From contig NZ_JAVIXR010000008.1 of the NCBI RefSeq assembly GCF_031157525.1, positions 124,001 to 188,000 on the forward strand: a stretch of DNA of 64,000 nt, in the 5' to 3' direction. Positions 20,936 to 30,388 of the stretch are shown one piece after another. Position 1 is the first letter of the stretch. Each line of letters begins with the position of its first letter. Position numbers and translations under genes: made by a program. The DNA comes from Marinobacter sediminicola (GTDB lineage: Bacteria; Pseudomonadota; Gammaproteobacteria; Pseudomonadales; Oleiphilaceae). The notes under the pieces were generated by a model. The model saw nothing but the letters and a program-made list of their open reading frames with translations. It made no database searches and was not told the DNA's origin.

Positions 20936-21784
20936 GAGCTCCCCAAATGCTTCACCCATGCGAACCACTTTCTCCGCCACCTGATCCGCATTCCAGCTAA
21001 CACTGCCCTTAGGCATAACCATCACCACCGTAGAGCCCAAACGGAAGCGCCCCATCTCCTCGCCTTTGGCAAACGAAACAGCACTCTCGCCCTCATAGGT
21101 AATCGCCTTAACGCCACTGCTATTGGGCGCCACAACCCCTGCCCACGGTGTCTCCACACTACCCACAATCATCGCGCCCACAAGCACCAGCGCCATTGGC
21201 CCGGCTGCTGTATCAAACATACAAACTACCCGCTCATTCCGCGCAAACAGATTAGGCACATTCTCCGCAGTAGCCGGGTTTACTGAAAACAGCTTGCCAG
21301 GAACATAAATCATCTCCCGAAGCGTACCCGCTATTGGCATGTGAATACGGTGGTAATCCTTGGGCGAAAGATAAATAGTAGAAAACTCGCCTCCATGGAA
21401 AGGTTCGGCGCGCTGAGCGTCGCCGCCTAGCAGTTCTAACAGGCTGAAAGACTGGCCCTTCGCCTGAAAAACCCGGTCTCCAGCTACCTGGCCAATCTGG
21501 CTGATAGCGCCATCTACCGGGCTGACAAACGTACCTTTGCCCTCGGCGACAGGGCGCAGGCCCGGCTTGAGTGCGCGGGTAAAAAAAGCGTTAAAACTCG
21601 AGTAGGCAGTTGGATCCTGCTCCGCGGCTTCGCTCATGTCTACGCCATAGCGTTTCACAAACCATTTGATGACCCGGTTTTTGAGCGCAGGGGAGCGATC
21701 ATAATCCGCCAAACGGCCTGCAGTGCGGGAAACCGCAAGCTGCGGAGTGACGTATTGACTCAGAATAAACAGCTTGTCGAACAT
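20921..21784 (-). CDS. psd: Phosphatidylserine decarboxylase proenzyme
   Basis: A 287-residue inner-membrane-associated enzyme that makes phosphatidylethanolamine from phosphatidylserine. The autocleavage motif is LGST with S251 becoming the pyruvoyl group of the alpha chain. Other family motifs are SPVDGAISQIGQV (about 108-120) and YLSPKDYHRIHMPIAG with the conserved histidines. The Psd family normally runs to about 280-320 residues, so it is full length. It is convergent with epmA (15-nt overlap of the coding ends) and divergent from motA. Confidence 0.96.
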   Translation of the reverse strand: MFDKLFILSQYVTPQLAVSRTAGRLADYDRSPALKNRVIKWFVKRYGVDMSEAAEQDPTAYSSFNAFFTRALKPGLRPVAEGKGTFVSPVDGAISQIGQVAGDRVFQAKGQSFSLLELLGGDAQRAEPFHGGEFSTIYLSPKDYHRIHMPIAGTLREMIYVPGKLFSVNPATAENVPNLFARNERVVCMFDTAAGPMALVLVGAMIVGSVETPWAGVVAPNSSGVKAITYEGESAVSFAKGEEMGRFRLGSTVVMVMPKGSVSWNADQVAEKVVRMGEAFGELSSSL

Positions 21785-21982
21785 TTAAATGAGATCCTCT
21801 GTACTCGAAGACGCGAAGTTTACCAAATACTGCAGCAAGAGTGTTGCGTAGGCGCGATCATGTATAGAAATTGTGTCATGGCTTCGCGGATACTGCAGAG
21901 GCTTGCTATCATCTGTCCAGAAACGCTGTGATCAACACCGGCGCTAGCCTGTAACCACAATATAAAGGCGTACGTTTTACCC

Positions 21983-22834
21983 ATGCTACTTATTATCGGC
22001 TCAGTCATTGTTATCGCCAGCGTTCTTGGTGGCTACGTTCTCCACGGCGGCAACCTTATGGTGTTGTGGCAGCCGACAGAGCTGATCATCATTTTTGGTG
22101 CAGCTATTGGCTCGTTCATCATTGCCAATCCGCTGCATACCGTGAAGGAGGTGTTCGCTGGTATATTGCGCCTCCTGACAGGCTCTCCGTTCAATAAATC
22201 CTATTACATGGATTTATTGAGTTTGCTCTATGAGATATTCGATAAGTCCCGCAAGCAGGGTGTTATGTCCATTGAGGAGGATATTGATAACCCTGAGTCC
22301 AGCGAGATATTCAGCCGTTACCCAGCCGTTATGAAATCGCGGGCGCTGCTCGACTTTATTACAGATTATCTGCGCATCATCAGTGCCGGTAACATGGCCA
22401 CCCACGAATTGGAGGGCATGATGGAGAACGAAATTGACAGTCGCCAGCATGAACTTGAAGAGCCCGCCCACGCCGTAAACAAAATTGCGGACGCCTTGCC
22501 TGGTCTGGGTATCGTTGCGGCGGTCCTCGGTATAGTTATCACCATGAACTTCCTGAGCGAAGGGCCGGAGCGCATTGGCTTGAGTGTTGCTGCTGCCCTT
22601 GTGGGTACCTTCCTCGGCATCTGGATGGGCTACGGCTTCGTTGGGCCTACCTCCATCGCCATGGAGCACGCGGCAAAATACGAACTCAAGGCCTATGAAT
22701 GCGTCAAATCCGCTATTGTTGCGACGGTCTCAGGGCAGGCGCCTCAAATGGCCATCGAATTTGGTCGAAAAGCATTACCTACAGACAAGCGACCTGGGTT
22801 CCAGGAACTGAACGATCATGTGCGTGCCAAATAA
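21983..22834 (+). CDS. motA: Flagellar motor stator protein MotA
   Basis: A 283-residue inner-membrane stator subunit with four transmembrane helices (about 2-20, 33-52, 168-190, 200-222) and a large cytoplasmic loop between helices 2 and 3. The loop contains the charged surface that meets FliG, and PGLGIVAAVLGIVITM in helix 3 holds the conserved Pro near the ion path. Length and sequence are of the longer Escherichia coli MotA type rather than PomA. motB follows after 25 nt. As in pseudomonads, this stator pair lies outside the main flagellar clusters. The 198-nt gap shared with divergent psd has no promoter I can call with confidence. Confidence 0.95.
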   Translation: MLLIIGSVIVIASVLGGYVLHGGNLMVLWQPTELIIIFGAAIGSFIIANPLHTVKEVFAGILRLLTGSPFNKSYYMDLLSLLYEIFDKSRKQGVMSIEEDIDNPESSEIFSRYPAVMKSRALLDFITDYLRIISAGNMATHELEGMMENEIDSRQHELEEPAHAVNKIADALPGLGIVAAVLGIVITMNFLSEGPERIGLSVAAALVGTFLGIWMGYGFVGPTSIAMEHAAKYELKAYECVKSAIVATVSGQAPQMAIEFGRKALPTDKRPGFQELNDHVRAK

Positions 22835-22859
22835 CGCAGGCTGAGCCCGGAGTATATTT

Positions 22860-23819
22860 GTGGAACAGCAGCCGATAATCATCAAACGGAAAAAAGTCGT
22901 CGCCGCGGGCCATCATGGTGGTTCCTGGAAGGTAGCATTTGCCGACTTTGCGACAGCGATGATGGCGTTCTTTCTTGTGCTCTGGCTCACCGCAACTGCC
23001 TCACCTGAGCAGATTAAAGCAGTTGAAGGTTATTTTCGCGATCCTGTCGGGTTTACCGAAGGTGGTACGCCCAACCCCGTAGACCTGGGAGGCAGTGCTT
23101 CTGTTGTTAACGAGTCCAGTCAGGATATTGAAACAAATCCCATTGTGATTGCTGACGAGGTGGTTGATACGCTGGCAGAAACCCTCGAGCAGCGCCGCAT
23201 GGAAGAATTGTTCCAGGAGTTGAAGCAGCGAATCGAAGAAAACGAAACCCTGAAAGAGTTCAAAGATCAGCTTCTGATTGATATCACGGATGAAGGTCTG
23301 CGGATCCAGATTGTGGATCGCTCCGGCCGCCCCATGTTCGACAGCGGCAGGGCCGAACTAAAGTACTATTCACAGGAAATCCTGTTTGAATTGGCAAAAA
23401 CTCTGGGGGCTGTGGACAACAAGCTCAGTATTACCGGTCATACCGACGCCACCCCCTTTGGTGGCCGTCCAGGTTATACCAACTGGGAGCTTTCAGCAGA
23501 CCGTGCGAACACCGCGCGCCGGGCATTGGTAGCGGGCGGCGTGCGCGCTCAGCAGATTGCGAGGGTCGTCGGACTGAGCGATTCCGTGCTGTTTGCTCAA
23601 GATGAACCAACAGCGCCCATCAATCGCCGTATTTCCATCATTGTGCTTAACAAGAAAACCATAAGCAGCATCCACAGCAGTGCCAGTGCCAAGGGCGCGC
23701 CCCTGATTGATCTCACGGTTCCTTCAGAAGAAGAGCAGAAAAAGGCCATGGAAAAACTGGAAAGTGGCGACTGGCAGAAAGAAAAAGAAGAGCCAGCACC
23801 GGGCGAGCTAAACTGGTAA
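22860..23819 (+). CDS. motB: Flagellar motor stator protein MotB
   Basis: A 319-residue partner of MotA, anchored to peptidoglycan. The basic N-terminus (KRKKVVAAGHHGGSWKVA) precedes the single helix (about 24-45), which carries the essential ion-binding aspartate D29 in AFADFATAMMAFFLVLWL. The OmpA-like peptidoglycan-binding domain (about 150-265) shows ITGHTDATPF and NWELSADRANTARRAL. It starts at GTG 22860. The tail after residue 270 is a charged linker. A 9-bp stem-loop (ACCGGGCGA/TCGCCCGGT, 23798-23829) spans the stop codon, without a T-run, between this gene and convergent rsgA. Confidence 0.95.
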   Translation: MEQQPIIIKRKKVVAAGHHGGSWKVAFADFATAMMAFFLVLWLTATASPEQIKAVEGYFRDPVGFTEGGTPNPVDLGGSASVVNESSQDIETNPIVIADEVVDTLAETLEQRRMEELFQELKQRIEENETLKEFKDQLLIDITDEGLRIQIVDRSGRPMFDSGRAELKYYSQEILFELAKTLGAVDNKLSITGHTDATPFGGRPGYTNWELSADRANTARRALVAGGVRAQQIARVVGLSDSVLFAQDEPTAPINRRISIIVLNKKTISSIHSSASAKGAPLIDLTVPSEEEQKKAMEKLESGDWQKEKEEPAPGELNW

Positions 23820-23838
23820 ATCGCCCGGTAACCTGGGT

Positions 23839-24894
23839 TCAATCGGCTTTTAAACCCCGCGACTGCTGCTCCGCCATGTCCTGAAGAATACGATGAAAAC
23901 TGCGCCGCCGCTCCGGGCTAAGCGTGCCCGATTCCACAGCTGCATCAATAGCACAACCTGGGTCCCCCAGGTGACGGCAATTGCGAAATTTGCAGTATCC
24001 CATCACCTCGCGAATCTCCCGGAACCCGTATTCAATCTCCTGTGGTGTCATATGCCACAGACCAAATTCCCGGATACCCGGCGAATCGATCAAATCGCCA
24101 CCCATTGGCAGATGGAACAGCTTGGCTGTGGTAGTAGTGTGCACCCCCTTGCCGGTGCTCTCCGAAACCGCACCCACACGAATCGCCTCATCGGGCATCA
24201 GCGTTTGAATAATCGACGACTTACCAACACCTGACTGCCCCACAAACGCACTGGTTTTGCCCTTAACCAGCGCCTCAACCTCCGGCGCAGGCGCGCCATC
24301 GAACTGCACGGCAGACGTGCGCACAATCTCATAACCCAAGGCCGCATAGCGCGCCAGCAGAGCATCAATCTGTTCCCGGTTTTGATCGGTGATCAAATCC
24401 GTCTTGTTCAGCAAAATAACGGCGGGAATATCCGTAATCTCAGAGGCCACCAGATACCGGTCAATCAAATTGTCGTGGGGCTCCGGCTCTGGTGCAATCA
24501 CCAGAATAATATGATCAATATTCGCCGCGACCGGCTTCACCGCTCCAAAGTTATCCGGTCGCTGCAGTAAATTATCACGCTCGCAGCGGGCAACAATCAC
24601 CCCGGTTTCATTCTTGCCCGGCCGCCAAACCACCCGATCTCCCGTCACCAGGCTGTCGATATTCGCCCGAACGAAACAACGTACAACATCGCCTTTGCGC
24701 TCACCTTCCAACGCCTCAACATCCAGCTGTTGCCCGTAGTGAGCAATAATCAGCCCTTCCTGCTCAGGCCCCAGCTCACCTGCATCGGCCTGCGCCTGAA
24801 CTGACTTTTCTTTACGAGCTGCGCGTGCTGCCCGTTCCTCCTGAATCTTTTTGATCCGGAATTGCTGTTGCTTGTTCAGTTGCCGTTTTGCCAT
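23839..24894 (-). CDS. rsgA: Ribosome small subunit-dependent GTPase A
   Basis: A 351-residue circularly permuted GTPase that acts late in 30S subunit maturation. The basic N-terminus (MAKRQLNKQQQFRIKKI) leads into an OB fold. The G motifs occur in permuted order: G4 LLNKTD, then G1 VGQSGVGKSS (about 217-226), G2 and G3 as DSPGIREFG. The zinc finger is CKFRNCRHLGDPGCAI near residue 305. The position between motB and orn is the same as in Pseudomonas. It is divergent from orn; the 260-nt space between them contains the first palindromic repeat. Confidence 0.96.
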   Translation of the reverse strand: MAKRQLNKQQQFRIKKIQEERAARAARKEKSVQAQADAGELGPEQEGLIIAHYGQQLDVEALEGERKGDVVRCFVRANIDSLVTGDRVVWRPGKNETGVIVARCERDNLLQRPDNFGAVKPVAANIDHIILVIAPEPEPHDNLIDRYLVASEITDIPAVILLNKTDLITDQNREQIDALLARYAALGYEIVRTSAVQFDGAPAPEVEALVKGKTSAFVGQSGVGKSSIIQTLMPDEAIRVGAVSESTGKGVHTTTTAKLFHLPMGGDLIDSPGIREFGLWHMTPQEIEYGFREIREVMGYCKFRNCRHLGDPGCAIDAAVESGTLSPERRRSFHRILQDMAEQQSRGLKAD

Positions 24895-25008
24895 AAGGTC
24901 TCTGTTAACACGGATGTAAGTGGTGACGTTGCTATGCCATCATACGGGAATAAATTTTGTGCGGCTTTAATATGGCTGTTTCACTTGCGATATAACGCCA
25001 GATTTTGG

Positions 25009-25118
25009 GGTGGGGCTGCCTTCTACCTACCGGGAATGCCGGCGGCCATGGATGGCCGACGACAAGCGCACATGGATGTGCTCGTAGCGGTTCCCGGTAG
25101 GTAGAAGGCAGCTCCACC
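25009..25118. repeat. Palindromic intergenic repeat, copy A (rsgA/orn, divergent gap)
   Basis: Arms of 28 nt (25009-25036 and 25091-25118) are complementary at every position except one G-U pair. They begin GGTGGGGCTGCC and end CTACCGGGAA on the left. The 54-nt core (25037-25090) contains two small hairpins, GGCCATGGATGGCC and GCACATGGATGTGC, then GTAGCG at the right junction. The core matches copy B on the opposite strand over about 28 nt, while the arms match none of the other copies. No flanking target duplication is evident. It lies between two divergent start codons. Confidence 0.88.
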
Positions 25119-25154
25119 TACCACCGATGTTTGATGAATAATGAGGAAAAAAGA

Positions 25155-25697
25155 ATGTCAGCAGGCAACCACCTGGTTTGGATCGATCTGGAAATGACCG
25201 GCCTTGATCCGGAAAAAGAACGCATTATCGAAATGGCCACCATCATCACCGATTCCGAACTGAATCTGGTGGCTGAAGGCCCGGTTATTGCCATCCACCA
25301 ACCCGACAGCCTGCTCGAAGCCATGGATGAATGGTGCACCCGCACCCACGGCGAAAGCGGCCTCACCAAACGCGTTCAGGAAAGCAAGGTTTCAGAAGCC
25401 GAAGCCGAGCAGCAAACCATCGCCTTCCTCAAAGAATACATGGAAAAAGGCCAGTCCCCCCTGTGCGGCAACAGCATAGGCCAGGATCGCCGCTTCCTCG
25501 TCAAATACATGCCCGAGCTTGAAGACTTCTTCCACTACCGCAACCTCGACGTCTCCACCGTAAAAGAGCTGGCTCGCCGCTGGCGCCCGGATGTACTCGA
25601 AGGCGTCAAAAAGAAAGGCAGCCACCTGGCATTAGACGACATCCGCGACTCTATTGAAGAGCTGCGCCATTACCGCGAACACTTCTTCAAACTATAA
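25155..25697 (+). CDS. orn: Oligoribonuclease
   Basis: A 180-residue DEDDh 3'-5' exonuclease that finishes RNA decay and degrades pGpG, the product of c-di-GMP hydrolysis. The catalytic residues are visible: D and E in [11 protein letters not shown] in [10 protein letters not shown], and H and D in [10 protein letters not shown]. The start is the ATG of [16 protein letters not shown], with AGGA at 25144-25147. The frame extends 24 nt further to an unsupported ATG. Its 3' end overlaps convergent queG by 6 nt. The c-di-GMP link is relevant because this window also encodes an EAL enzyme and a FimX receptor. Confidence 0.97.
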   Translation: MSAGNHLVWIDLEMTGLDPEKERIIEMATIITDSELNLVAEGPVIAIHQPDSLLEAMDEWCTRTHGESGLTKRVQESKVSEAEAEQQTIAFLKEYMEKGQSPLCGNSIGQDRRFLVKYMPELEDFFHYRNLDVSTVKELARRWRPDVLEGVKKKGSHLALDDIRDSIEELRHYREHFFKL

Positions 25698-26771
25698 GCC
25701 GTGCCGGGCTAACGCCCATTGAACATGCTCGCGGACCATCTCGGAAGGGTGGTTCGCGCGTTGTTTAAGCGCCTCGATCACCGGAATAGTCGAAGGCGCA
25801 TTGCCTAGCCCAACCGCCAAATTTCGCAACCAGCCCTCATACCCCGTGCGGCGAATAGCTGAACCCTCAGTGCGCTTCAAAAACTCTTCCTCAGTCCACA
25901 AAAATAGCTCAGCCAAAGAGCTGTTGTTCAGCCCGTGCCGTGGCTGAAAGTCATCCTCCTGCGTCGGCTTCTTGAATTTCTGCCATGGGCATACAAGCTG
26001 ACAGTCATCACAACCAAAAACACGGTTGCCCATGGGTGCTCTCAAGTCTTCCGGAATGCTTCCTTTCAGCTCAATGGTCAAGTAGCTGATGCAGCGTCGG
26101 GCATCAAGTACGCGAGCGCCCACGAAAGCGTCGGTTGGGCACTTATCCAGACACGCAGAGCAACTGCCACAATGATCGGTTTCAAAGGCAGGGTCTATCG
26201 GCAGTGGCGCGCTGGTGAATATTTCCCCCAGAAAAAAGAACGAGCCCGCTTTCGGATGAATGAGCATGTTGTTTTTGCCGATCCAGCCAAGCCCCGCTCT
26301 TTGCGCAAGTGCTCGCTCCAGAACAGGAGCGCTGTCTACAAAGGCCCTGTGGTCATAGCCGCTTACCGAATCGTCAATCTTCTTCGCCAGAGTCGCCAGC
26401 CGTTTCCGGATCAGCTTGTGGTAGTCACGGCCAAGGGCATAGCGAGTAATATAGGCACCTTCCCGGTTAGTAAGCGCTTCTTTCGGGCTGTCTGGCGTAG
26501 GCATGTAATCCATGCGTACAGATATAACGCGGGTGGTTCCAGGTACTAGAGAGGCCGGGGTATAGCGCTTGTCCCCGTGGTGGCCCATGTATTCCATTTC
26601 CCCTTGATAGCCTTTGTCGAGCCAATCCTGCAGGCGCTGGGCATGCTCACCGGTATCTGCCGTTGTAATGCCCGCATCGGAAAACCCGAGTTCTTTAGCC
26701 CACTGCCGGATAAGTTCAGGTAAATCAGCCAGTTCCGGCGCTGGGGACGTGTCCTTGCCTATTGTGCTCAT
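25692..26771 (-). CDS. queG: Epoxyqueuosine reductase
   Basis: About 359 residues. A cobalamin- and iron-sulfur-dependent enzyme that performs the last step of queuosine synthesis, reducing epoxyqueuosine in tRNA. Two 4Fe-4S motifs are visible: [12 protein letters not shown] (about 185-200) and [19 protein letters not shown] precedes the second. The C-terminus has a HEAT-like helical repeat ([19 protein letters not shown]), as in other QueG proteins. Starts at 26780 and 26771 are nearly equivalent; the Met of MSTIGKD is used here. It is divergent from nnr with 147 nt between them. Confidence 0.95.
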   Translation of the reverse strand: MSTIGKDTSPAPELADLPELIRQWAKELGFSDAGITTADTGEHAQRLQDWLDKGYQGEMEYMGHHGDKRYTPASLVPGTTRVISVRMDYMPTPDSPKEALTNREGAYITRYALGRDYHKLIRKRLATLAKKIDDSVSGYDHRAFVDSAPVLERALAQRAGLGWIGKNNMLIHPKAGSFFFLGEIFTSAPLPIDPAFETDHCGSCSACLDKCPTDAFVGARVLDARRCISYLTIELKGSIPEDLRAPMGNRVFGCDDCQLVCPWQKFKKPTQEDDFQPRHGLNNSSLAELFLWTEEEFLKRTEGSAIRRTGYEGWLRNLAVGLGNAPSTIPVIEALKQRANHPSEMVREHVQWALARHGL

Positions 26772-26918
26772 AAGTACCACTGACGTACCCGCCGTTATTA
26801 GGCTGAGGGTACAGATATTTAATTTGATTAAGTTATGACCTTTTCCACGGTTTTGCTATGCTTTACAGATAGCTGGCCAATTTTCTTAAACCGGTTTCTG
26901 TAACGGGAGCAAAGGCTC

Positions 26919-28472
26919 ATGCCACAGCACGCTGGAGGCAGTTTATCAGATGCGCTGTTTTCCGCCGATTCTGTGCGCCGTATCGATCAGCATGTTATCG
27001 AGCAGCTGGGTGTTGATGGGTTTGACTTGATGCAGTCTGCCGCTCATGCAGCGTTCCGCAGACTGGTTTTGCGCTGGCCGCGGGTGGAGTCCTTGCTGGT
27101 TCTGTGTGGTGCAGGCAATAACGGCGGTGATGGGTACCTCGTAGCGGCAAATGCCCTGCGGGATGGTTTGGCTGTGGACTGTATTGCGGTTGCCTCCACG
27201 GAAAAACTGAGCGGAGATGCTCGCAAGGCCTGGCAAAAGGCGGTTGCTGATGGCGTAGAGGTGCGGGCGTTGGCAGATATCGGCGAACCTGGGCTGGATA
27301 GTTTGTTTGAACGCTCCGGGCTTATTGTTGATGCCATGCTGGGTACCGGTGCCTCTGGCGCCCCGAGAGAGCCCTTTGCCGGCATTATTGCTCGCAGTAA
27401 CCATGCCGGGCTTCCGGTGTTGGCAGTTGATGTGCCTTCCGGACTGAATGCCACAACAGGTGCCGCTAAAGGTGAAGTGGTCCAAGCCACCATGACCGTT
27501 ACGTTTATCGGCCGCAAGGTCGGGCTGTATACCGGGCAGGGCCCGTCGGTATGTGGTGATGTGGTATTCGAGGCATTGGGTACAGACACACATGCCGGAG
27601 AAGCCCCGGTGGCCACACTACGGAGCTGGAGAACTGTTCAGAGCTGGCTGCCCAAGCGCCGGGCTAGTGCCCACAAAGGGCAGTTTGGGCATGTTCTGAT
27701 AGTGGCAGGGGATCGAGGCTTCGGCGGCGCAGGTATATTGGCGGCTGAGGCCGCGGCCCGCTCTGGTGCGGGATTGGTTTCATTGGCAACACGCCCCGAG
27801 TATGTAACCGCTGCGCTTGCGCGATGTCCATCGGTGATGGTTCACGGGTTGATACACGGCTCGGAATTGCCTTCGCTGCTGGCCGCTGCAACGGTTGTCG
27901 TTTGTGGCCCCGGTATGGGGCAAAGCGCATGGGGGCAGCAGATGCTGCAACAGGTTGTAGAAAGTGGGAAGCCGCGAGTTCTGGACGCAGATGCACTGAA
28001 CCTGCTTTCAACACGAGTGGCCGTTCCAGCCAACAACCAGATATTGACACCGCATCCGGGCGAGGCCGCCAGACTGCTGAATTGTCTGGTCCCGGAAATA
28101 GAAGCAGATCGCGTGGCTGCGGCCGCTAGACTGCAATCCCTATATGGCGGTGTGGTTTTGCTCAAGGGCGCGGGTACGGTTATCGCCTCTGGCGAGGCGG
28201 CGGTGGATGTTGCCGGTGGCAGTAACCCTGGTATGGCTACGGGAGGCATGGGCGATGTTCTATCGGGGATTATCGGTGCACTTTATGCACAAATGATTGA
28301 GTCGCCCGCTCAAGCTGCCGCAATGGGCGCAGTTGTACACCTTGAAGCTGCAACCAGAGCATCGGTAGATAAGGGGTATATGGGGTTGATACCCACTGAC
28401 GTAATTGATGTCTTGCCGCAGGTCTTCCAGGAAGCTGAGTCGGGCGTTAGCTGCGACAAGGAGGCGGAATGA
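26919..28472 (+). CDS. nnr: Bifunctional NAD(P)H-hydrate epimerase/dehydratase
   Basis: A 517-residue fusion that repairs hydrated NAD(P)H. The N-terminal YjeF_N epimerase (about 1-220) shows CGAGNNGGDGYLVA and VDAMLGTGASG. The C-terminal ADP-dependent dehydratase (about 235-510) shows HKGQFGHVLIVAGDRGFGGA, LDADALNLL, TPHPGEAARLL and GGMGDVLSGII (the NxGDxLxG-type catalytic loop). It starts a tightly packed run: tsaE overlaps its stop (ATGA), followed by amiB and mutL. Often called yjeF or nnrD. Confidence 0.96.
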   Translation: MPQHAGGSLSDALFSADSVRRIDQHVIEQLGVDGFDLMQSAAHAAFRRLVLRWPRVESLLVLCGAGNNGGDGYLVAANALRDGLAVDCIAVASTEKLSGDARKAWQKAVADGVEVRALADIGEPGLDSLFERSGLIVDAMLGTGASGAPREPFAGIIARSNHAGLPVLAVDVPSGLNATTGAAKGEVVQATMTVTFIGRKVGLYTGQGPSVCGDVVFEALGTDTHAGEAPVATLRSWRTVQSWLPKRRASAHKGQFGHVLIVAGDRGFGGAGILAAEAAARSGAGLVSLATRPEYVTAALARCPSVMVHGLIHGSELPSLLAAATVVVCGPGMGQSAWGQQMLQQVVESGKPRVLDADALNLLSTRVAVPANNQILTPHPGEAARLLNCLVPEIEADRVAAAARLQSLYGGVVLLKGAGTVIASGEAAVDVAGGSNPGMATGGMGDVLSGIIGALYAQMIESPAQAAAMGAVVHLEAATRASVDKGYMGLIPTDVIDVLPQVFQEAESGVSCDKEAE

Positions 28473-28966
28473 CTGTTTTCGGGAATGAGCGCCGGTTTTT
28501 TCTGGACGGTGAGGTTGAAACCGAGGCCTTGGGTCGTGAACTTGCCCGCCTGGCGAAAGAGTCAGGTCAGGGGTTAATCGTATTCCTGGAAGGTGACTTG
28601 GGAATGGGTAAAACCACGCTCAGTCGCGGAGTTATTCGGGCCCTTGGGCATGAGGGTGCTGTGAAAAGCCCCACCTATACATTGGTTGAGCCATACGAAG
28701 ATTTGACGCCTCCCGCCTACCATTTTGATCTTTACCGGTTGGGCGACCCAGAGGAGTTGGAATACATGGGTATCCGGGATTATTTCACCGGCCAGAGTGT
28801 TTGTCTTATCGAATGGCCAGAGCGTGGCGAAGGCCTGCTCCCGGACGCGGATCTCGAAGTCCATCTTGAACATCAGGGCGAAGGGCGGTCGGCAGTGGTT
28901 CGGGCCCGTTCCGAGTTGGGTGCGTCACTATTGAATGAACTGGAATTGATTGGGCCGGACCATTAA
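28469..28966 (+). CDS. tsaE: tRNA threonylcarbamoyladenosine biosynthesis ATPase TsaE
   Basis: A 165-residue P-loop ATPase needed with TsaB and TsaD to make t6A37 in ANN-decoding tRNAs. The Walker A motif is GDLGMGKTTLSRG (about 43-55), followed by KSPTYTLVEPY and FDLYRLGDPEELEYMGI, both highly conserved, and IEWPERGEGLLPD. The start codon overlaps the nnr stop by four bases. The gene order nnr-tsaE-amiB-mutL-miaA is widespread in gammaproteobacteria. Confidence 0.96.
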   Translation: MTVFGNERRFFLDGEVETEALGRELARLAKESGQGLIVFLEGDLGMGKTTLSRGVIRALGHEGAVKSPTYTLVEPYEDLTPPAYHFDLYRLGDPEELEYMGIRDYFTGQSVCLIEWPERGEGLLPDADLEVHLEHQGEGRSAVVRARSELGASLLNELELIGPDH

Positions 28967-29005
28967 CCGGCCGAAACTGGACAGCAGAATAAACAGGCAC
29001 GCTGT

Positions 29006-30367
29006 ATGAAAAGACATAAGCTTACGATAAACGTAATGGTGGCCTTGGCGTCCATCTGGCTGCTGATTGCATCCCTCCATGTGCAGGCTGGCACACAGGT
29101 GGAAGGTATTCGCATCTGGCCAGCCCCGGATCACACGCGGCTGGTTCTGGATACCGAAGGCAAGGTTGAACACAACATGTTCGCGTTGAGCAATCCTTCG
29201 CGGTTGGTGATTGATCTCAAAAATACCCGGCTGAGAACAGATTTCGACAAGCTCGATCTGGCTGGCAGCCCCATCCGTCGCATTCGAAGTGCGCCACGGA
29301 ACGGCACCGACCTGAGGGTGGTGCTCGATCTGGCTAGCGACATCAAGCCCAGGAGTTTTCAGCTTGAGCCCAACCAACAGTATGGCCACCGTCTGGTGTT
29401 GGATTTGATTGATGAGAGTGGCAGCCGCCTCGATAAAGCGACCCAGCCAACGGTCACTCATGATTCGGCGGGAAAGCGCGACGTGATTGTGGTTATTGAT
29501 GCAGGCCACGGGGGCGAAGACCCAGGCGCTATTGGCCCAAGAGGTACCAGAGAAAAAGACGTGGTGCTGAAAATGGCCCATATCCTAAAGGATATGATCG
29601 ACAAACAGCCGGGCTATACCGCAAAGCTGACCCGCACCGGCGATTACTATATCGGTTTGAGAAATCGTACCATTCTGGCCCGCAAGTACAGTGCTGATCT
29701 GTTTGTATCTGTGCACGCAGATGCCTTCCGCACGCCGCAGCCCAAGGGGGCTTCCGTATTTGCCCTCTCTCAGCGCGGTGCAACGAGTGAAACGGCACGC
29801 TGGTTGGCCCAGAGCGAAAACCGCTCTGACTTGATCGGTGGCACTGGAGGAGTGTCGCTAGACGGTCGCGATGACATGCTGGCAGGTGTCCTGCTCGATC
29901 TTTCCATGACGGCCAGCATCAATGCGAGCCTTGGAGTCGGCAGTTCGATACTGGGCGAGCTGAATGGTGTTGCGCACCTGCACAAGCCTGGCGTGGAACA
30001 GGCAGCGTTTGCGGTTCTCAAATCTCCGGATATTCCTTCCATTCTTGTCGAGGCGGGCTTCATCTCCAATCCTCAGGAAGAGAAAAATCTGTCTACAGAC
30101 TGGTACCGCAAAAAGCTCGCAGGAGCCATCGTGAAAGGTATTAATCAGTATTTCCAGAAAACGCCTCCGCCGGGCACCTTGCTCGCGTGGCAGAAACAGA
30201 ATGGCCAAGGCAGCGGGCGCATCAGCAAGTATCGGGTGCGAAGCGGCGATACCCTGTCAGGGGTGGCTCGTGACAACCAGACAACGGTAAGCGAACTGAT
30301 GCAGTTTAACGGCCTGAGGGATGACCGTGTTATGGTGGGTCAAACCATTCGTATCCCCTCATCCTGA
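29006..30367 (+). CDS. amiB: N-acetylmuramoyl-L-alanine amidase (AmiB type)
   Basis: A 453-residue periplasmic amidase that splits septal peptidoglycan during cell division. A signal peptide (about 1-28) is followed by an AMIN domain (about 30-130), a short linker, the Amidase_3 zinc domain (about 158-385) and a C-terminal LysM repeat (about 405-450, YRVRSGDTLSGVARDNQTTV). The zinc ligands are H in VIDAGHGGEDPGA, E in GTREKDVVLKM, and H in FVSVHADAF; the catalytic Glu is in ILVEAGFISN. The helical insertion that blocks the active site until EnvC/NlpD activation is probably the region around residues 250-320. It lies in the nnr-to-hflC gene run. Confidence 0.94.
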   Translation: MKRHKLTINVMVALASIWLLIASLHVQAGTQVEGIRIWPAPDHTRLVLDTEGKVEHNMFALSNPSRLVIDLKNTRLRTDFDKLDLAGSPIRRIRSAPRNGTDLRVVLDLASDIKPRSFQLEPNQQYGHRLVLDLIDESGSRLDKATQPTVTHDSAGKRDVIVVIDAGHGGEDPGAIGPRGTREKDVVLKMAHILKDMIDKQPGYTAKLTRTGDYYIGLRNRTILARKYSADLFVSVHADAFRTPQPKGASVFALSQRGATSETARWLAQSENRSDLIGGTGGVSLDGRDDMLAGVLLDLSMTASINASLGVGSSILGELNGVAHLHKPGVEQAAFAVLKSPDIPSILVEAGFISNPQEEKNLSTDWYRKKLAGAIVKGINQYFQKTPPPGTLLAWQKQNGQGSGRISKYRVRSGDTLSGVARDNQTTVSELMQFNGLRDDRVMVGQTIRIPSS

Positions 30368-30388
30368 TTTAAGAGGTAGCCCCGAAAC

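Noticed and set aside
25009..25118. Repeat copies as integron attC sites
   Set aside because: There is no GTTRRRY/RYYYAAC core pair at the ends, no integrase gene, and the genes around the repeats are conserved housekeeping genes rather than cassettes.
25935..26549. 204-codon ORF antisense to queG
   Set aside because: It is a shadow frame of queG with no domain, start site or conserved pattern.
26772..26918. Promoter between queG and nnr
   Set aside because: TATGCT at the right distance lacks a good -35; the AT-rich gap surely contains promoters but I cannot place them.
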